Source: Desulfuromonadaceae bacterium
GTDB lineage: Bacteria; Desulfobacterota; Desulfuromonadia; Geobacterales; Pseudopelobacteraceae
Direction: 5' to 3'
DNA length: 62,864 bases
NCBI GenBank assembly: GCA_028687585.1
Contig: JAQTZV010000031.1
Location: 1-62,864 of the forward strand
Within the stretch, counting starts at the first letter, position 1, and every line of letters starts with the position of its first letter. Position numbers and translations under genes: made by a program. Shown piece after piece: positions 40,728 to 49,975 of the stretch. The notes beneath the pieces were generated by a model. It worked only from the letters and a program-made list of their open reading frames with translations, was not told the DNA's origin and searched no databases.

Positions 40728-42037
40728 TTTGTCCCCTCCTTGAGAGTTCCGGCCAGGCTGAAGGTAACAGTGCCATCCGGGCGGCTCTTAACCTCACCCA
40801 GTTGGGCGGTAGCCAGCAGAGGGGCAAGTGCGGCTTTAAACTCATTGACCGCCTGAGAGGAGCGGGAGTCCCCTTTTATCCGCAGATTTCTGCCTTCCAG
40901 CTCTGCCTCATACAGGCCATTGATGCTGTTCCCTTTCGCATCGGCCAGTTTTTTCAGCAGATCCAGATATCCGATTGATCCTTCGACACCGGCCAATTTC
41001 CTGATTTCACCTTTGATTTCAGAAATTTCATCAACAGCCTTGGCCCGGGTCGGGAAAATTTCACGATAGATGGCCGCAATGGATTTATTCAGAGAGGCAA
41101 CATCCGCTGTTGCTGCCCGGTACTGGAGCCCCTTGTTTATGAATAGCAGTACGATGACGGTCACCGTCAATATCCCGGTCAGCAGCAGCTTCCTGCGCAG
41201 TTTGGCATCTCCGGCGGTCCAGGCCAGTTCACCCTGGCGGAAATCGGGGAGCGTGCCGGCATAGCTGGCACGTGCAACCGCATAAAGCCCCGCCAGCTGA
41301 TGAAAGTGCTCATCGTTTTTAAACAGATGCCCAAGCTCCGCCGGGACTTCAACGGTTTCTACCGGTAACGGCAATGAATCTGCGGCAGAAAACAAATGTG
41401 CCGCAGAGCCGATTACACAGAGTCGCGGTGGGAGCTCTACCCCTGATAGCTCCAACGCCGATAGCGTTGCCGCTATCATCGACGCGGACGCATCCGCACT
41501 GAATGTCCGGAAATAGGTCAGTCGGCCACCCGTCAGTATCGACAGGGAACTGCCGTCAAACACGGCACAGTCGGCCGGTAACCCCGGCTGTTCCGGCAGC
41601 GCGAACAGCAGAGAAGTGATAATTTGAGGGTCCAGGCCGAGATCCCGGAACTGTGCGATGGCCGAACTGATGTCCCCCTTGCGGGCCCAGAGTGCAAGGA
41701 AACGACCGTCGCCGGATGGTACGACACCCAGCGCAAGATCGTCCACCGGCTGTGCAATATCCCCCTGCAACTGAGTCGGCAGCACCTCACGAACCTTGCG
41801 CAGGTCAGTCAGCGGAAGTGTGATGGAGCGCTGCGCAAAAAGTGCCGGCGGCACACAGAGAATAATTCGCGGCGAGCCGGTCATTTTTTCTACTATATTG
41901 CGGACGGCATCAGCAAGTGAGTGCTCATCATTCAGTTCAAATGAAGCAGCCCCGACCAGCTCCGTGGAACGGCGGGAAACCCCGAAATGGGCAACAGTGA
42001 GCCGATATTCTTCCGTCTGTAAGATTAGATAATCCAT
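40724..42037 (-). CDS. gspL: Type II secretion system protein GspL
   Basis: A 437-residue protein with an N-terminal cytoplasmic actin-like (PilM/GspL) domain of about 280 residues that binds the GspE ATPase, a membrane helix near residue 290 (LLLTGILTVTVIVLLFI) and a periplasmic ferredoxin-like domain. It overlaps gspM by four bases; a 48-base gap to gspK is the largest inside the gsp series. Confidence 0.87.
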   Translation of the reverse strand: MDYLILQTEEYRLTVAHFGVSRRSTELVGAASFELNDEHSLADAVRNIVEKMTGSPRIILCVPPALFAQRSITLPLTDLRKVREVLPTQLQGDIAQPVDDLALGVVPSGDGRFLALWARKGDISSAIAQFRDLGLDPQIITSLLFALPEQPGLPADCAVFDGSSLSILTGGRLTYFRTFSADASASMIAATLSALELSGVELPPRLCVIGSAAHLFSAADSLPLPVETVEVPAELGHLFKNDEHFHQLAGLYAVARASYAGTLPDFRQGELAWTAGDAKLRRKLLLTGILTVTVIVLLFINKGLQYRAATADVASLNKSIAAIYREIFPTRAKAVDEISEIKGEIRKLAGVEGSIGYLDLLKKLADAKGNSINGLYEAELEGRNLRIKGDSRSSQAVNEFKAALAPLLATAQLGEVKSRPDGTVTFSLAGTLKEGTK

Positions 42038-42085
42038 GGTATGCTGCGCCCTTTACCTGCGTATTCCTTCATGTATCTGGTTGTG

Positions 42086-43030
42086 TCAGTATTCCTGCCA
42101 GGACAATAATTCCGGAGCGCCCGCTGTCAAGCGCACAACCGTCTCTACGGTCCGGCCGGTATCTTTTACCTTTGCTACTGAAATTATCCTGAAAAGAGTG
42201 CCTTTGACGCTGATTTTGCCGACAAGGCCGGTAGCCACCGTATCCATGCCGGGCACCCTCGAAAGCTCCCCCGTTGATTTAAACGGAAGTAAGCGTCGCT
42301 CTTCGACTATGCGCTCGGCCATCCGGCTGTCAATGCGATCATCAAGAGCAGTCAGGACCTCTTTGGAGGCGGTGTTTATGTTGATTGTTGACAGCAACTG
42401 GAGCGAACCGGCCTGTTCTGAAAAAACCGTCAGGTAGGGCTGCACAGCGCCGATCATTTCCGGACTGAATCCTTTGACCAAAGAGAGTTCAGTCAGTGTC
42501 ATCAATTTGCCGTTACGGGGAGTGTATGGCGGCTTGAGGGCCCGGTAATAGGACGATTCGGCGCCGCCGGAGCGCGGCATGTCGTTGCTGTCCATCCAAT
42601 CCGCCAGCGGACCCCAAAGATCTGCCGGCAGCTTCAGCCGCGTACCGAGCCGCTGCAGCATAGCGAGCGTAAACGGTTCATACTCCCCATTCGGCTGCAC
42701 CAGGCCGTTAATGTTGATTTTTCCGCTTTCTTCACTGGCCGTTATCAGCAGCGAACCGGCATCATCTTCGAGTCGCAGCGGTGTTGCCCAGCGGTCGGAA
42801 AGCGCCGTATATGAACGACCGGAAAGCGTCATCTGCAGGAGCCTGGCTCCACCTATCGCACCTGATTCCGCGAGTATTGACGCCTGCTGGCCATCCCGGA
42901 AACTACGGCTGAGGGAGGTGTCCACATACACCTGATGGATCATCTCGACGACGACAGCTACCATTAACGACGTGACGACCAGCGTCAGAATCAGGGCGAA
43001 TCCGGATTCATTTTTCAGCCTCCCGCTCAT
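42086..43030 (-). CDS. gspK: Type II secretion minor pseudopilin GspK
   Basis: A 314-residue minor pseudopilin at the tip of the pseudopilus. The prepilin peptidase site lies at ESG-FALILTLVVTSL; unlike the others it has no Glu at position +5, a known GspK feature. The large C-terminal domain includes two SAM-like segments (ESGKININGLV, TININTASKEVLTALDDRI) typical of GspK. Overlaps gspJ by four bases. Confidence 0.92.
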   Translation of the reverse strand: MSGRLKNESGFALILTLVVTSLMVAVVVEMIHQVYVDTSLSRSFRDGQQASILAESGAIGGARLLQMTLSGRSYTALSDRWATPLRLEDDAGSLLITASEESGKININGLVQPNGEYEPFTLAMLQRLGTRLKLPADLWGPLADWMDSNDMPRSGGAESSYYRALKPPYTPRNGKLMTLTELSLVKGFSPEMIGAVQPYLTVFSEQAGSLQLLSTININTASKEVLTALDDRIDSRMAERIVEERRLLPFKSTGELSRVPGMDTVATGLVGKISVKGTLFRIISVAKVKDTGRTVETVVRLTAGAPELLSWQEY

Positions 43031-43644
43031 GAGCCGCTCACTCGCGGTGCAGATAGCATTGAGAATTCAACTGTTTTCCCTTCTTCTGCGATCTGTACGG
43101 TCACCCGCACACGCTTGGGAAGAGTGCCGTTTATAGCGGAATCCCAGCTTTTGACCCACTTTGCCCCGTCATAGCACTCCACCAGAAAGGCGCTAATCTG
43201 CTCCATCTGCGGATACGCCAACACAGTCTCTTCTTCGGAAAACAGATCTCGTTCCTGACGTGTCAGTATACGTGTTTTGTTTTTTTCGGCCATACGGTAG
43301 GCAACGGTAACAATGCCGGACTCTTTACGATTCTGGCCTGCCGTCGGCACCAGGGTGGTTAATTCCAGGGTCGACGACTGGGTGCCGAAGCTGTCACGAT
43401 CCTCCACGACAAAGCGCAGTCGCTTGTCGGTACGGTTAAACTGCGCCGAGGAGACCTCACGGCGGATCAGATCAAGGGTTGCCCCTAGTTCGCGCCGTGA
43501 CTCCATCCCGGTTGACGCACTATCCCGTGCCCGTAACACGCCGAAATAGCTGCCATAAAGCGCGGCAGAGAGGATGCCGAGCAGCACCACGGCGATAAGA
43601 ACTTCGAGCAGAGTAAAACCGCTATTTCGGGAGGTATCGGACAA
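43027..43644 (-). CDS. gspJ: Type II secretion minor pseudopilin GspJ
   Basis: A minor pseudopilin with the prepilin site RNSG-FTLLEVLIAVVLLGIL and a soluble domain with the PulJ/GspJ features AQFNRTDKRLRFVVEDRD and LEFSML-like end. I prefer the TTG start at 43644 because GGAGG lies 6 bases before it and it gives a nine-residue leader; a GTG at 43665 would add seven residues and overlap gspI by 44 bases. Confidence 0.88.
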   Translation of the reverse strand: MSDTSRNSGFTLLEVLIAVVLLGILSAALYGSYFGVLRARDSASTGMESRRELGATLDLIRREVSSAQFNRTDKRLRFVVEDRDSFGTQSSTLELTTLVPTAGQNRKESGIVTVAYRMAEKNKTRILTRQERDLFSEEETVLAYPQMEQISAFLVECYDGAKWVKSWDSAINGTLPKRVRVTVQIAEEGKTVEFSMLSAPRVSGS

Positions 43645-43966
43645 GCGCCACCTCCATGCCGTCACTGCCGCGCCGTACCTTGACGATCAACTTCTGAAGC
43701 CCCGGAATATCTGCAGGCAGCAGGTCGGATTTCCAGCTTAGACCCGGGTGGGAAGGGGCAAACGTGCCTTCCCCTTTTGCGGGGGCCTGTTCCAGCTCCG
43801 CCATGCGGTATCGGGCCAGCAGCGTCAGAGCAGTACTATCGCGTTCGTTTGCGATGATCCCCAGATGATAATTAACCGAGCCGAGCAGGGTCAGAATAAC
43901 ACCGGCCATTATAGCAAGCGATATCATCACTTCAAGAAGCGTAAAGCCCGAAGTTTCTCCTCTCAT
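43622..43966 (-). CDS. gspI: Type II secretion minor pseudopilin GspI
   Basis: A 114-residue minor pseudopilin. Very short leader MRGETSG before FTLLEVMISLAIMAGVIL, with Glu at +5. It begins four bases inside gspH and its 3' end overlaps the gspJ start region. GspI is the first subunit of the I-J-K tip complex. Confidence 0.9.
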   Translation of the reverse strand: MRGETSGFTLLEVMISLAIMAGVILTLLGSVNYHLGIIANERDSTALTLLARYRMAELEQAPAKGEGTFAPSHPGLSWKSDLLPADIPGLQKLIVKVRRGSDGMEVALVRYLPK

Positions 43967-44517
43967 GGCGGCTCCTCGTGGTATCCCTCGAAAGCCTTGA
44001 CCTTTCCGCCTGAAGGAAATGCCATTACCGTCCAGAATAGCCCATCCGCAGAACGGAGATGAATCGTGATAAAGTCCCGCACGCCGGCCACTCCGATATC
44101 CACCCGCAGCTGGCCGTCCTTGATTTTTCCGAGCCGCGGTATCCTGACATCCGCAACGACAATACCCTCTTTCACCGGTGCTTTCTGCAGCAACGGGTCT
44201 GCAGGATCTTTGGCGCTGCCGTCAGCTCCGTTCTCATATATTTTTATGACATCCGTTCCCGGTGACAACATCAGATAATAACCGGTTTGCGATGTGGCAG
44301 CACGCTCCTGGATATACCGCAGCGTAGAAGCCAGCGTCCGGGCGGAAATTTTCAGATTTTCCTGGTCTGAGGAAGGGAGTCGCGGCAGGACCAGCAACAT
44401 TACCATACTGATAATCACCATAACCACAGCAATTTCTATCAGGGTAAAACCAGCCCTGCAGAGGTTGTTCCGCCCGGGCTGAAGCGCATCTGAATCAATT
44501 ACCGAGTGCAGTTTCAT
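43963..44517 (-). CDS. gspH: Type II secretion minor pseudopilin GspH
   Basis: A 184-residue pseudopilin with a longer leader than usual (about 22 residues) before the cleavage site CRAG-FTLIEIAVVMVII. The soluble domain has the GspH-type stretch LASTLRYIQERAATSQTGYYL. First of the gsp genes in this series; the main pseudopilin gspG and gspC-F are not in the window, so the system is split. Confidence 0.88.
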   Translation of the reverse strand: MKLHSVIDSDALQPGRNNLCRAGFTLIEIAVVMVIISMVMLLVLPRLPSSDQENLKISARTLASTLRYIQERAATSQTGYYLMLSPGTDVIKIYENGADGSAKDPADPLLQKAPVKEGIVVADVRIPRLGKIKDGQLRVDIGVAGVRDFITIHLRSADGLFWTVMAFPSGGKVKAFEGYHEEPP

Positions 44518-44520
44518 TCC

Positions 44521-45669
44521 CTACGCCATTGCAAGAATGCGTGCCATATCTTCACCATAAAGCCGTTTTTGCCACTCCCGCATGCCGGCTATGGTTGCAA
44601 GTTCCTCGTTTGTGGCATTCTCAGTGTCGGCGACCGCCTCTAAAAGCCAATTGGGCGCCAGAACACCCGGATCGAGGCCAAGTTCGTGGCTGTAACGCTC
44701 CCGCCACGCCTTTAGATTTTTTAATCGTTCCTTGACTCTCTCCAGAACCTCTTTTTTTACGGTACGCGGAAAACGGGGTAACCTGTTTTCAGGCGTTGCC
44801 ATGCCACGCTCAATAGCGGACAATATGGCGTTGCCATGCCGCTGGAGCTGTCCCGGCGTCATCCCCTTAAACAGTGACAGCTCATAGAGCGTTTCGGGCC
44901 TGTTTTCGGCGATATCAATCAACGTATCTGCCGATAACACTTTAAACGGCGGTCGATCGAGGAGTTCCGACTGTTGATCGCGCATTTGGAGCAACTCTTC
45001 CAGAACGGCGAGCGTATGCCCTCGTAACTTACCGGCACCTTTACAATAGAGAAACAACGGGCCATCTTTTTCTGTTACCCGCGCCTGGCACAGCGCCCGA
45101 CCTTCCTCTTCAAGCCATTCCAATCGGCATTTTTGCACAAGCTCTGCCCGGAACTGATCATAAAGCGGCAGCAGATCCGATGTATCAGCAGCGGCGTAGG
45201 CACACATCTCACGGCTCAAGGGGCGTTTGCTCCAGTCAGCCTTCTGATATTTTTTATCCAGCTCAATCCCGAAACGCACCTTTAATAACGCGGCCAGCCC
45301 AAACTCGGTTATGCCGAGAAATCGGGCGGCGATCATTGTATCAAACAGGTTTGTTACTTCAATGCCGTAGTCACGATGCAGAGATCTGATGTCATAATCA
45401 GCACCATGCATGACGACGATAATTGCCGGATTGGCTAAAGGAGCGGCTAACGGCTCAAGAGTGGAAAGTGCCAGCGGGTCGATCAACCAGCTTTGCTGAC
45501 GGGTTGAAATCTGGACAAGGCAGACTTTTTCGCGGTAATGATGGAGAGAATCCATCTCAAGATCAACAGCAATTTCAGTCTGCCGGGAGAGTATAGCAGC
45601 AACTTCGGTCAACCGCGGCGCGGAGGTGATTATTTCGCAGGTTCCAGCCTGCCCATGGAATGAACTCAA
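44521..45669 (-). CDS. rnd: Ribonuclease D
   Basis: A 382-residue 3'-5' exoribonuclease that trims tRNA precursors. The DEDD-type catalytic residues are in AVDLEMDSLH, HGADYDIRSL and YAAADTSDLLPLY; one (residues 210-290) or two HRDC domains follow, as in RNase D. It overlaps mqnC by four bases and lies three bases before gspH. Confidence 0.92.
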   Translation of the reverse strand: MSSFHGQAGTCEIITSAPRLTEVAAILSRQTEIAVDLEMDSLHHYREKVCLVQISTRQQSWLIDPLALSTLEPLAAPLANPAIIVVMHGADYDIRSLHRDYGIEVTNLFDTMIAARFLGITEFGLAALLKVRFGIELDKKYQKADWSKRPLSREMCAYAAADTSDLLPLYDQFRAELVQKCRLEWLEEEGRALCQARVTEKDGPLFLYCKGAGKLRGHTLAVLEELLQMRDQQSELLDRPPFKVLSADTLIDIAENRPETLYELSLFKGMTPGQLQRHGNAILSAIERGMATPENRLPRFPRTVKKEVLERVKERLKNLKAWRERYSHELGLDPGVLAPNWLLEAVADTENATNEELATIAGMREWQKRLYGEDMARILAMA

Positions 45670-46718
45670 ACCGTAAACTCCCTCAATATCGAATAGGTTG
45701 TGGTACGCTGGGCCGCTCTGAAGCCGGCGCCATGTATCAGGGTGATCATCTCTTGCTGCGACATGCAGAAACTGCAGCCGGCAGCGGCAACGACATTTTC
45801 CTCAAGCATAGTGCCGCCAAGATCATTCGCTCCGAAAAAGAGAGCCACGGATGCCATCTTGGCGCCTTGCGTAACCCAACTGGCCTGAATATTCGGGATG
45901 TTATCCAGCACGATCCGTGACAATGCCAGCACTTTCAGGTAATCGACCCCGGTGGCGGTCGTTCCGCCCAGTTCGGTATTACCTGGTTGATACGTCCAGG
46001 GGATAAAGGCCGTGAATGAGCCTCCCTGATCCTGCATTTCGCGCACCCGAAAAAGATGCTCGACAATATCTTCCGGTTTTTCGCTGCTGCCGAACATCAT
46101 GGTGGCGGTTGTCGGCATACCGAGGCCGGCCGCTTTCAGCATTACTTCGCCCCACTGCTGCCAGCCGATTTTTCTTGGAGAAATGCTGCTGCGCACTTCA
46201 TCTACCAGTATCTCGGCACCACCGCCCGGAATGGAATCAAGCCCGGCGTTTTTAAGGCGGAGCAAAGTTTCATCAAGCGTAAGCGCTGAATTAGCGGCGA
46301 TACAGATAACTTCTGCAGGCGACAGCGAATGATTCCGGATCGTTGGAAAACGCTTCTTTATTTCCCGAAAAAGATCCTCAAAAAAGCCGATTTTAAGATC
46401 CGGGTTAAGCCCTCCCTGCATCAGCAGCTGGGTTCCCCCCTGCTCCACAAGCTCGGCAATCTTTCCGAATATCTGTTCTCTTGTTAGAACATAGGCATCT
46501 GCAGCATCGTTACTTCGATAAAAAGCGCAAAAAGTGCAGTGCGATTCGCATATATTAGTGTAGTTTACGTTGCGATCAACAACAAAGGTCACCAAGCCGT
46601 CGGGATGCAGCCTGCGCCTGATTTCATCGGCGCTCTTCCCAAGGGTCAGCAGGTCTCCGTTCAGCAGCAGATCGAGGGCTGCCGTACGCGCTATTCTGGC
46701 GTCACTGATGGAGATCAT
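45666..46718 (-). CDS. mqnC: Cyclic dehypoxanthinyl futalosine synthase
   Basis: Radical SAM enzyme of the futalosine pathway to menaquinone. The 350 residues have the 4Fe-4S motif CESHCTFCAFYR (near residue 52), GGTQLLMQGGLNPDLKI and SIPGGGAEILVDEVR, diagnostic of MqnC rather than MqnE. The ATG at 46718 follows GGGGAATGCT; a TTG at 46766 would add 16 residues and overlap the thioesterase gene. Its presence indicates menaquinone synthesis by the futalosine route. Confidence 0.93.
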   Translation of the reverse strand: MISISDARIARTAALDLLLNGDLLTLGKSADEIRRRLHPDGLVTFVVDRNVNYTNICESHCTFCAFYRSNDAADAYVLTREQIFGKIAELVEQGGTQLLMQGGLNPDLKIGFFEDLFREIKKRFPTIRNHSLSPAEVICIAANSALTLDETLLRLKNAGLDSIPGGGAEILVDEVRSSISPRKIGWQQWGEVMLKAAGLGMPTTATMMFGSSEKPEDIVEHLFRVREMQDQGGSFTAFIPWTYQPGNTELGGTTATGVDYLKVLALSRIVLDNIPNIQASWVTQGAKMASVALFFGANDLGGTMLEENVVAAAGCSFCMSQQEMITLIHGAGFRAAQRTTTYSILREFTV

Positions 46719-46737
46719 AGCATTCCCCGAAGAAACG

Positions 46738-47139
46738 TCATACGACGTTCTCCCTGTCGAGTTCAAGCATCTCCCGAATGTCCAGCGGTATCCGCCTGGC
46801 TTTCAAGGCCGGACTGATACATGCCAGCGTAACCAGCGCATCTGCCAGCAGTTTGCTGTCCCCCGGTCGAATTATTTTCTGGCTGAACGTAACGGATGAA
46901 CCGCTGATACGGATTGGGCTGGTTGTGACAGATAGGAGATCATCATGAAGAGCCGGTGATTTGAAATCAATTTCCAGACGCACTACCGGAAAGACAAAAC
47001 CGTTATCAGCAAGTTCCGCGACAAGGAAACCGTGGCTGCGAAAATATTCCGTTCGTGCCCGTTCCATATATTTGATGTAATTGGCATGATAAACTACGCC
47101 GCCAGCATCAGTATCCTCATAATAAATACGAACGTCCAT
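46738..47139 (-). CDS. YbgC/FadM-type acyl-CoA thioesterase
   Basis: A 133-residue hotdog-fold thioesterase. The catalytic Asp is in YYEDTDAGGVVYHANYI at the start, as in the 4-hydroxybenzoyl-CoA thioesterase/YbgC group, and EIDFKSPALHDDLL is the second conserved block. It is the first gene of the long minus-strand series, 19 bases before mqnC. No tol-pal genes are adjacent. The 230 bases upstream (47140-47372) show nothing recognisable. Confidence 0.88.
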   Translation of the reverse strand: MDVRIYYEDTDAGGVVYHANYIKYMERARTEYFRSHGFLVAELADNGFVFPVVRLEIDFKSPALHDDLLSVTTSPIRISGSSVTFSQKIIRPGDSKLLADALVTLACISPALKARRIPLDIREMLELDRENVV

Positions 47140-47372
47140 TACCTGTTAGTGTCCAATCTCCCCAACGACGTATAAAGTAGCTACTCTAGTGCAGATTCCA
47201 TTCATCTGCAACTTATTCTCGGCATTTTTACATAAAAAATTGCCTTACCCGCCTCAGCCTCTCAAAAACTCGCCTGGACAGCGAAACAGGCCTAATCTTG
47301 GGTGAACCATTCAAACTTCCTGATAAAGGTATTTAAGCGCATTTTTGGAAGTGTGCCTTCTCAGACCTTATT

Positions 47373-48035
47373 TTATGCGGTTTTGCTCTGCTTTAGAAAT
47401 GTCAAGACCCGTTCTCCCATGTTTTCAGGCAGCGTATAGCGCTGCACGGAAACAACGGTGAAGCCACTGGCATGCAGAGCCACATCACTCGCAGATATTT
47501 CGCTTTCCGCCTGCTCACCCTTCATCGCAACCAGCACGCCATCTTCAGCGAGCAGCGGGGCCGCCAGGGCAACGAAACGATCAAGCCGGGTAAACGCACG
47601 TGAGGTAATAACCGTAAATGATTTGCCCCGCATATTGTGAAGCGCTTCAATCCGTGCATGGATCGCTTCAATATTTTGCAGATTCAAAATACGGATGACG
47701 TGACGTTGGAAATGAATTTTTTTCGCAACCGCGTCCACAGAGACCATGGCGATATCCGGTCTGATTATTTTCACAGGAATTACCGGGAGCCCCGCCCCGG
47801 ATCCTATATCAAGCAGTCGGTCATCTGCAGTGAGATATGGGGCAAGGTGGAGAGAATCGACGAAGTGTTTTATTGCAATTTCTCGATCTTTTGTTATTGC
47901 AGTCAGATTAACCTTGCTGTTCCATTTTTTTAGTTCAGCTGCGTAGCTTTCAAATGCTCCCACTTCATGAGTTGAAAGTACCAACCCGAGCAATTGGGCT
48001 TCGCGAGTTACTATCTCTCCGATAAGAGAACTCAT
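47373..48035 (-). CDS. rsmG: 16S rRNA G527 N7-methyltransferase
   Basis: Methylates G527 of 16S rRNA. The 220 residues include ELKKWNSKVNLTAITKDREIAIKHFVDSL and the AdoMet motif RLLDIGSGAGLPVIPVKI, then TSRAFTRLDRFVALAAPLL, all characteristic of RsmG/GidB. The ATG at 48035 immediately follows the mnmG stop; an upstream frame start at 48074 would lie inside mnmG. Usually parA-parB come next, but here they do not. Confidence 0.94.
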   Translation of the reverse strand: MSSLIGEIVTREAQLLGLVLSTHEVGAFESYAAELKKWNSKVNLTAITKDREIAIKHFVDSLHLAPYLTADDRLLDIGSGAGLPVIPVKIIRPDIAMVSVDAVAKKIHFQRHVIRILNLQNIEAIHARIEALHNMRGKSFTVITSRAFTRLDRFVALAAPLLAEDGVLVAMKGEQAESEISASDVALHASGFTVVSVQRYTLPENMGERVLTFLKQSKTA

Positions 48036-48036
48036 A

Positions 48037-49920
48037 CTAACTATTACCCTTCCACGAAGAGGATTTAAGGACAATAGCTAAAATTGAAATAGCTGCCGGC
48101 GTTACACCGGGAATTCTGGACGCTTGGCCAAGAGTGTCAGGCCTGTTTTTTGAAAGCTTTTCACGAACCTCAGTAGTCAGGCTTTTCACCGCGGCATAAT
48201 CGAGGCCTTCAGGGATACGCGTAGATTCTACTTTTTTGGACTGTTCAACCTGCTCAAGTTGACGATCAATATAGCCTTTGTATTTTGTCTGAATTTCAAC
48301 CTGCTCACGAATGGCTTCTGATGTTTCACGTGAAACAGGGTCCAGCTCAATCAAATCGTCATAACAGACCTCTGAACGCCTAAGTAATTGCTCAAAGGTC
48401 GTACCCTTCTGAATATCCTGGAGTCCCAGTCGAACAAGTACCGCCGTCTGCTGCACTGTATTCTGCAAACGGGTTATCGAAATACGCTCCATCTCCTCAG
48501 ATATTTTACAGCGCTTTTCAGCAAACCGGAGATATTCCTGTTCGGAAACGAGGCCCAACTGGTGGCCAATGTCACGCAGTCGCAAATCGGCATTGTCTTC
48601 ACGTAATAACAGCCGATATTCTGCACGTGATGTGAACATACGATACGGCTCTTTCGTGCCGAGAGTCACCAGATCGTCAATCATGACGCCTATGTAGGCC
48701 TGGCTCCTTGTCAGGACAAGCGGATCGCTCCCCCTCACACGAAGCGCCGCATTGATGCCGGCAATGAGACCCTGTCCTGCCGCCTCTTCATACCCGGAAG
48801 TACCATTAATCTGACCGGCGTGATAGAGATTTTTCACTGTTTTTGTTTCAAGAGAACTATGAAGCTGAATCGGATCAACATAGTCATACTCGATTGCGTA
48901 CGCCGGACGCATTATTTCTACACGTTCAAGGCCTACTATAGAACGGTAGAATGCAATCTGAATATCAATCGGCAGAGACGTTGACATCCCGCTTGGGTAT
49001 ACTTCAATAGTGTCGAGTCCCTCAGGCTCGATGAACGTCTGATGACGATCTTTATCAGGAAAGCGCACCACTTTATCTTCTATTGAAGGACAGTAACGGG
49101 GGCCGATACCCTCAATAACCCCCGAATATAGAGGAGAACGGTCCAGGCCTGATCTGATAATATCGTGAGAACGCTGATTGGTGTATGCAATATGGCATGG
49201 CATCTGCGGCATGGTAATTCGCTCGGTAGAGAGCGAAAAAGGCCGTGGCGGGCTGTCCCCAAACTGGGTTTCAAGTTTCGAAAAATCAATCGATCGGGCA
49301 TCAAGGCGCGCCGGTGTACCTGTTTTTAAGCGTCCGACCTGAAATCCAAGCTGCCGTAACTGATCCGAAAGCCCGACAGATGGTTGATCACCTGCACGAC
49401 CACCGGGATAATTATTCAATCCGATGTGGATGAGGCCGCGCATGAATGTTCCGGTAGTAACGATGACCGTTTTTGAGAGGTAACTGATCCCGGAACGCAG
49501 TTCAACACCACAGACTGCCGCCCCGTCCAGGCACAAAGACGTGACCTCACCCTGCTTAAGATCAAGATTTTTCTGCTGCTCAAGAACCCTTTTCATACGA
49601 AGTCGATAAAGCTGCTTATCTGCCTGGGCGCGTGACGCCCGCACCGCCGGCCCCTTTTTTGTGTTGAGAATACGAAACTGAATACCGGTAGCATCGATAT
49701 TCTTCGCCATCTCCCCGCCCAGGGCATCGATTTCCTTTACCAAATGCCCTTTGGCCAGGCCTCCTATGGAAGGGTTGCAGGACATGAGGGCAATCGCATC
49801 CAAATTGATTGTCAGCAGCAACGTCCGGCAGTCCATACGGGCGGACGCCAAAGCAGCTTCACATCCGGCATGTCCGGCGCCAACAACAATTACATCGTAT
49901 ATTTGTTCACATGTTATCAT
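48037..49920 (-). CDS. mnmG: tRNA uridine-5-carboxymethylaminomethyl enzyme MnmG
   Basis: FAD enzyme that, with MnmE, makes the 5-carboxymethylaminomethyl modification at the wobble U of several tRNAs. The 627 residues begin with the FAD fold YDVIVVGAGHAGCEAALASARM and contain NPSIGGLAKGHLVKEIDALGG, the GTFMRGLIHIG block and a C-terminal helical MnmE-binding part ending with SRIPGVTPAAISIL. Codons for VSRET (48322-48337) carry a perfect parS site. Co-directional with rsmG, whose start follows immediately. Confidence 0.96.
   Translation of the reverse strand: MITCEQIYDVIVVGAGHAGCEAALASARMDCRTLLLTINLDAIALMSCNPSIGGLAKGHLVKEIDALGGEMAKNIDATGIQFRILNTKKGPAVRASRAQADKQLYRLRMKRVLEQQKNLDLKQGEVTSLCLDGAAVCGVELRSGISYLSKTVIVTTGTFMRGLIHIGLNNYPGGRAGDQPSVGLSDQLRQLGFQVGRLKTGTPARLDARSIDFSKLETQFGDSPPRPFSLSTERITMPQMPCHIAYTNQRSHDIIRSGLDRSPLYSGVIEGIGPRYCPSIEDKVVRFPDKDRHQTFIEPEGLDTIEVYPSGMSTSLPIDIQIAFYRSIVGLERVEIMRPAYAIEYDYVDPIQLHSSLETKTVKNLYHAGQINGTSGYEEAAGQGLIAGINAALRVRGSDPLVLTRSQAYIGVMIDDLVTLGTKEPYRMFTSRAEYRLLLREDNADLRLRDIGHQLGLVSEQEYLRFAEKRCKISEEMERISITRLQNTVQQTAVLVRLGLQDIQKGTTFEQLLRRSEVCYDDLIELDPVSRETSEAIREQVEIQTKYKGYIDRQLEQVEQSKKVESTRIPEGLDYAAVKSLTTEVREKLSKNRPDTLGQASRIPGVTPAAISILAIVLKSSSWKGNS
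48322..48337. promoter_or_regulatory. parS: parS site inside mnmG
   Basis: The 16-base palindrome TGTTTCACGTGAAACA equals the canonical ParB-binding parS sequence. It lies about 5.7 kb from dnaA. Confidence 0.9.
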
Positions 49921-49949
49921 TTACTCAATCCATAGACCCTAACTTACTG

Positions 49950-49975
49950 CCGTATGTTCCACGTGGAACATACGG
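49950..49975. promoter_or_regulatory. parS: parS site in the mnmE-mnmG gap
   Basis: The core TGTTCCACGTGGAACA (49955-49970) is a parS variant with symmetric C/G substitutions; it is extended to a perfect 26-bp palindrome by CCGTA/TACGG on each side. Lies directly after the mnmE stop codon and about 30 bases before the mnmG start. Confidence 0.85.

Noticed and set aside
49950..49975. Rho-independent terminator after mnmE
   Set aside because: The palindrome has no loop and no T run, and its core is a parS sequence.
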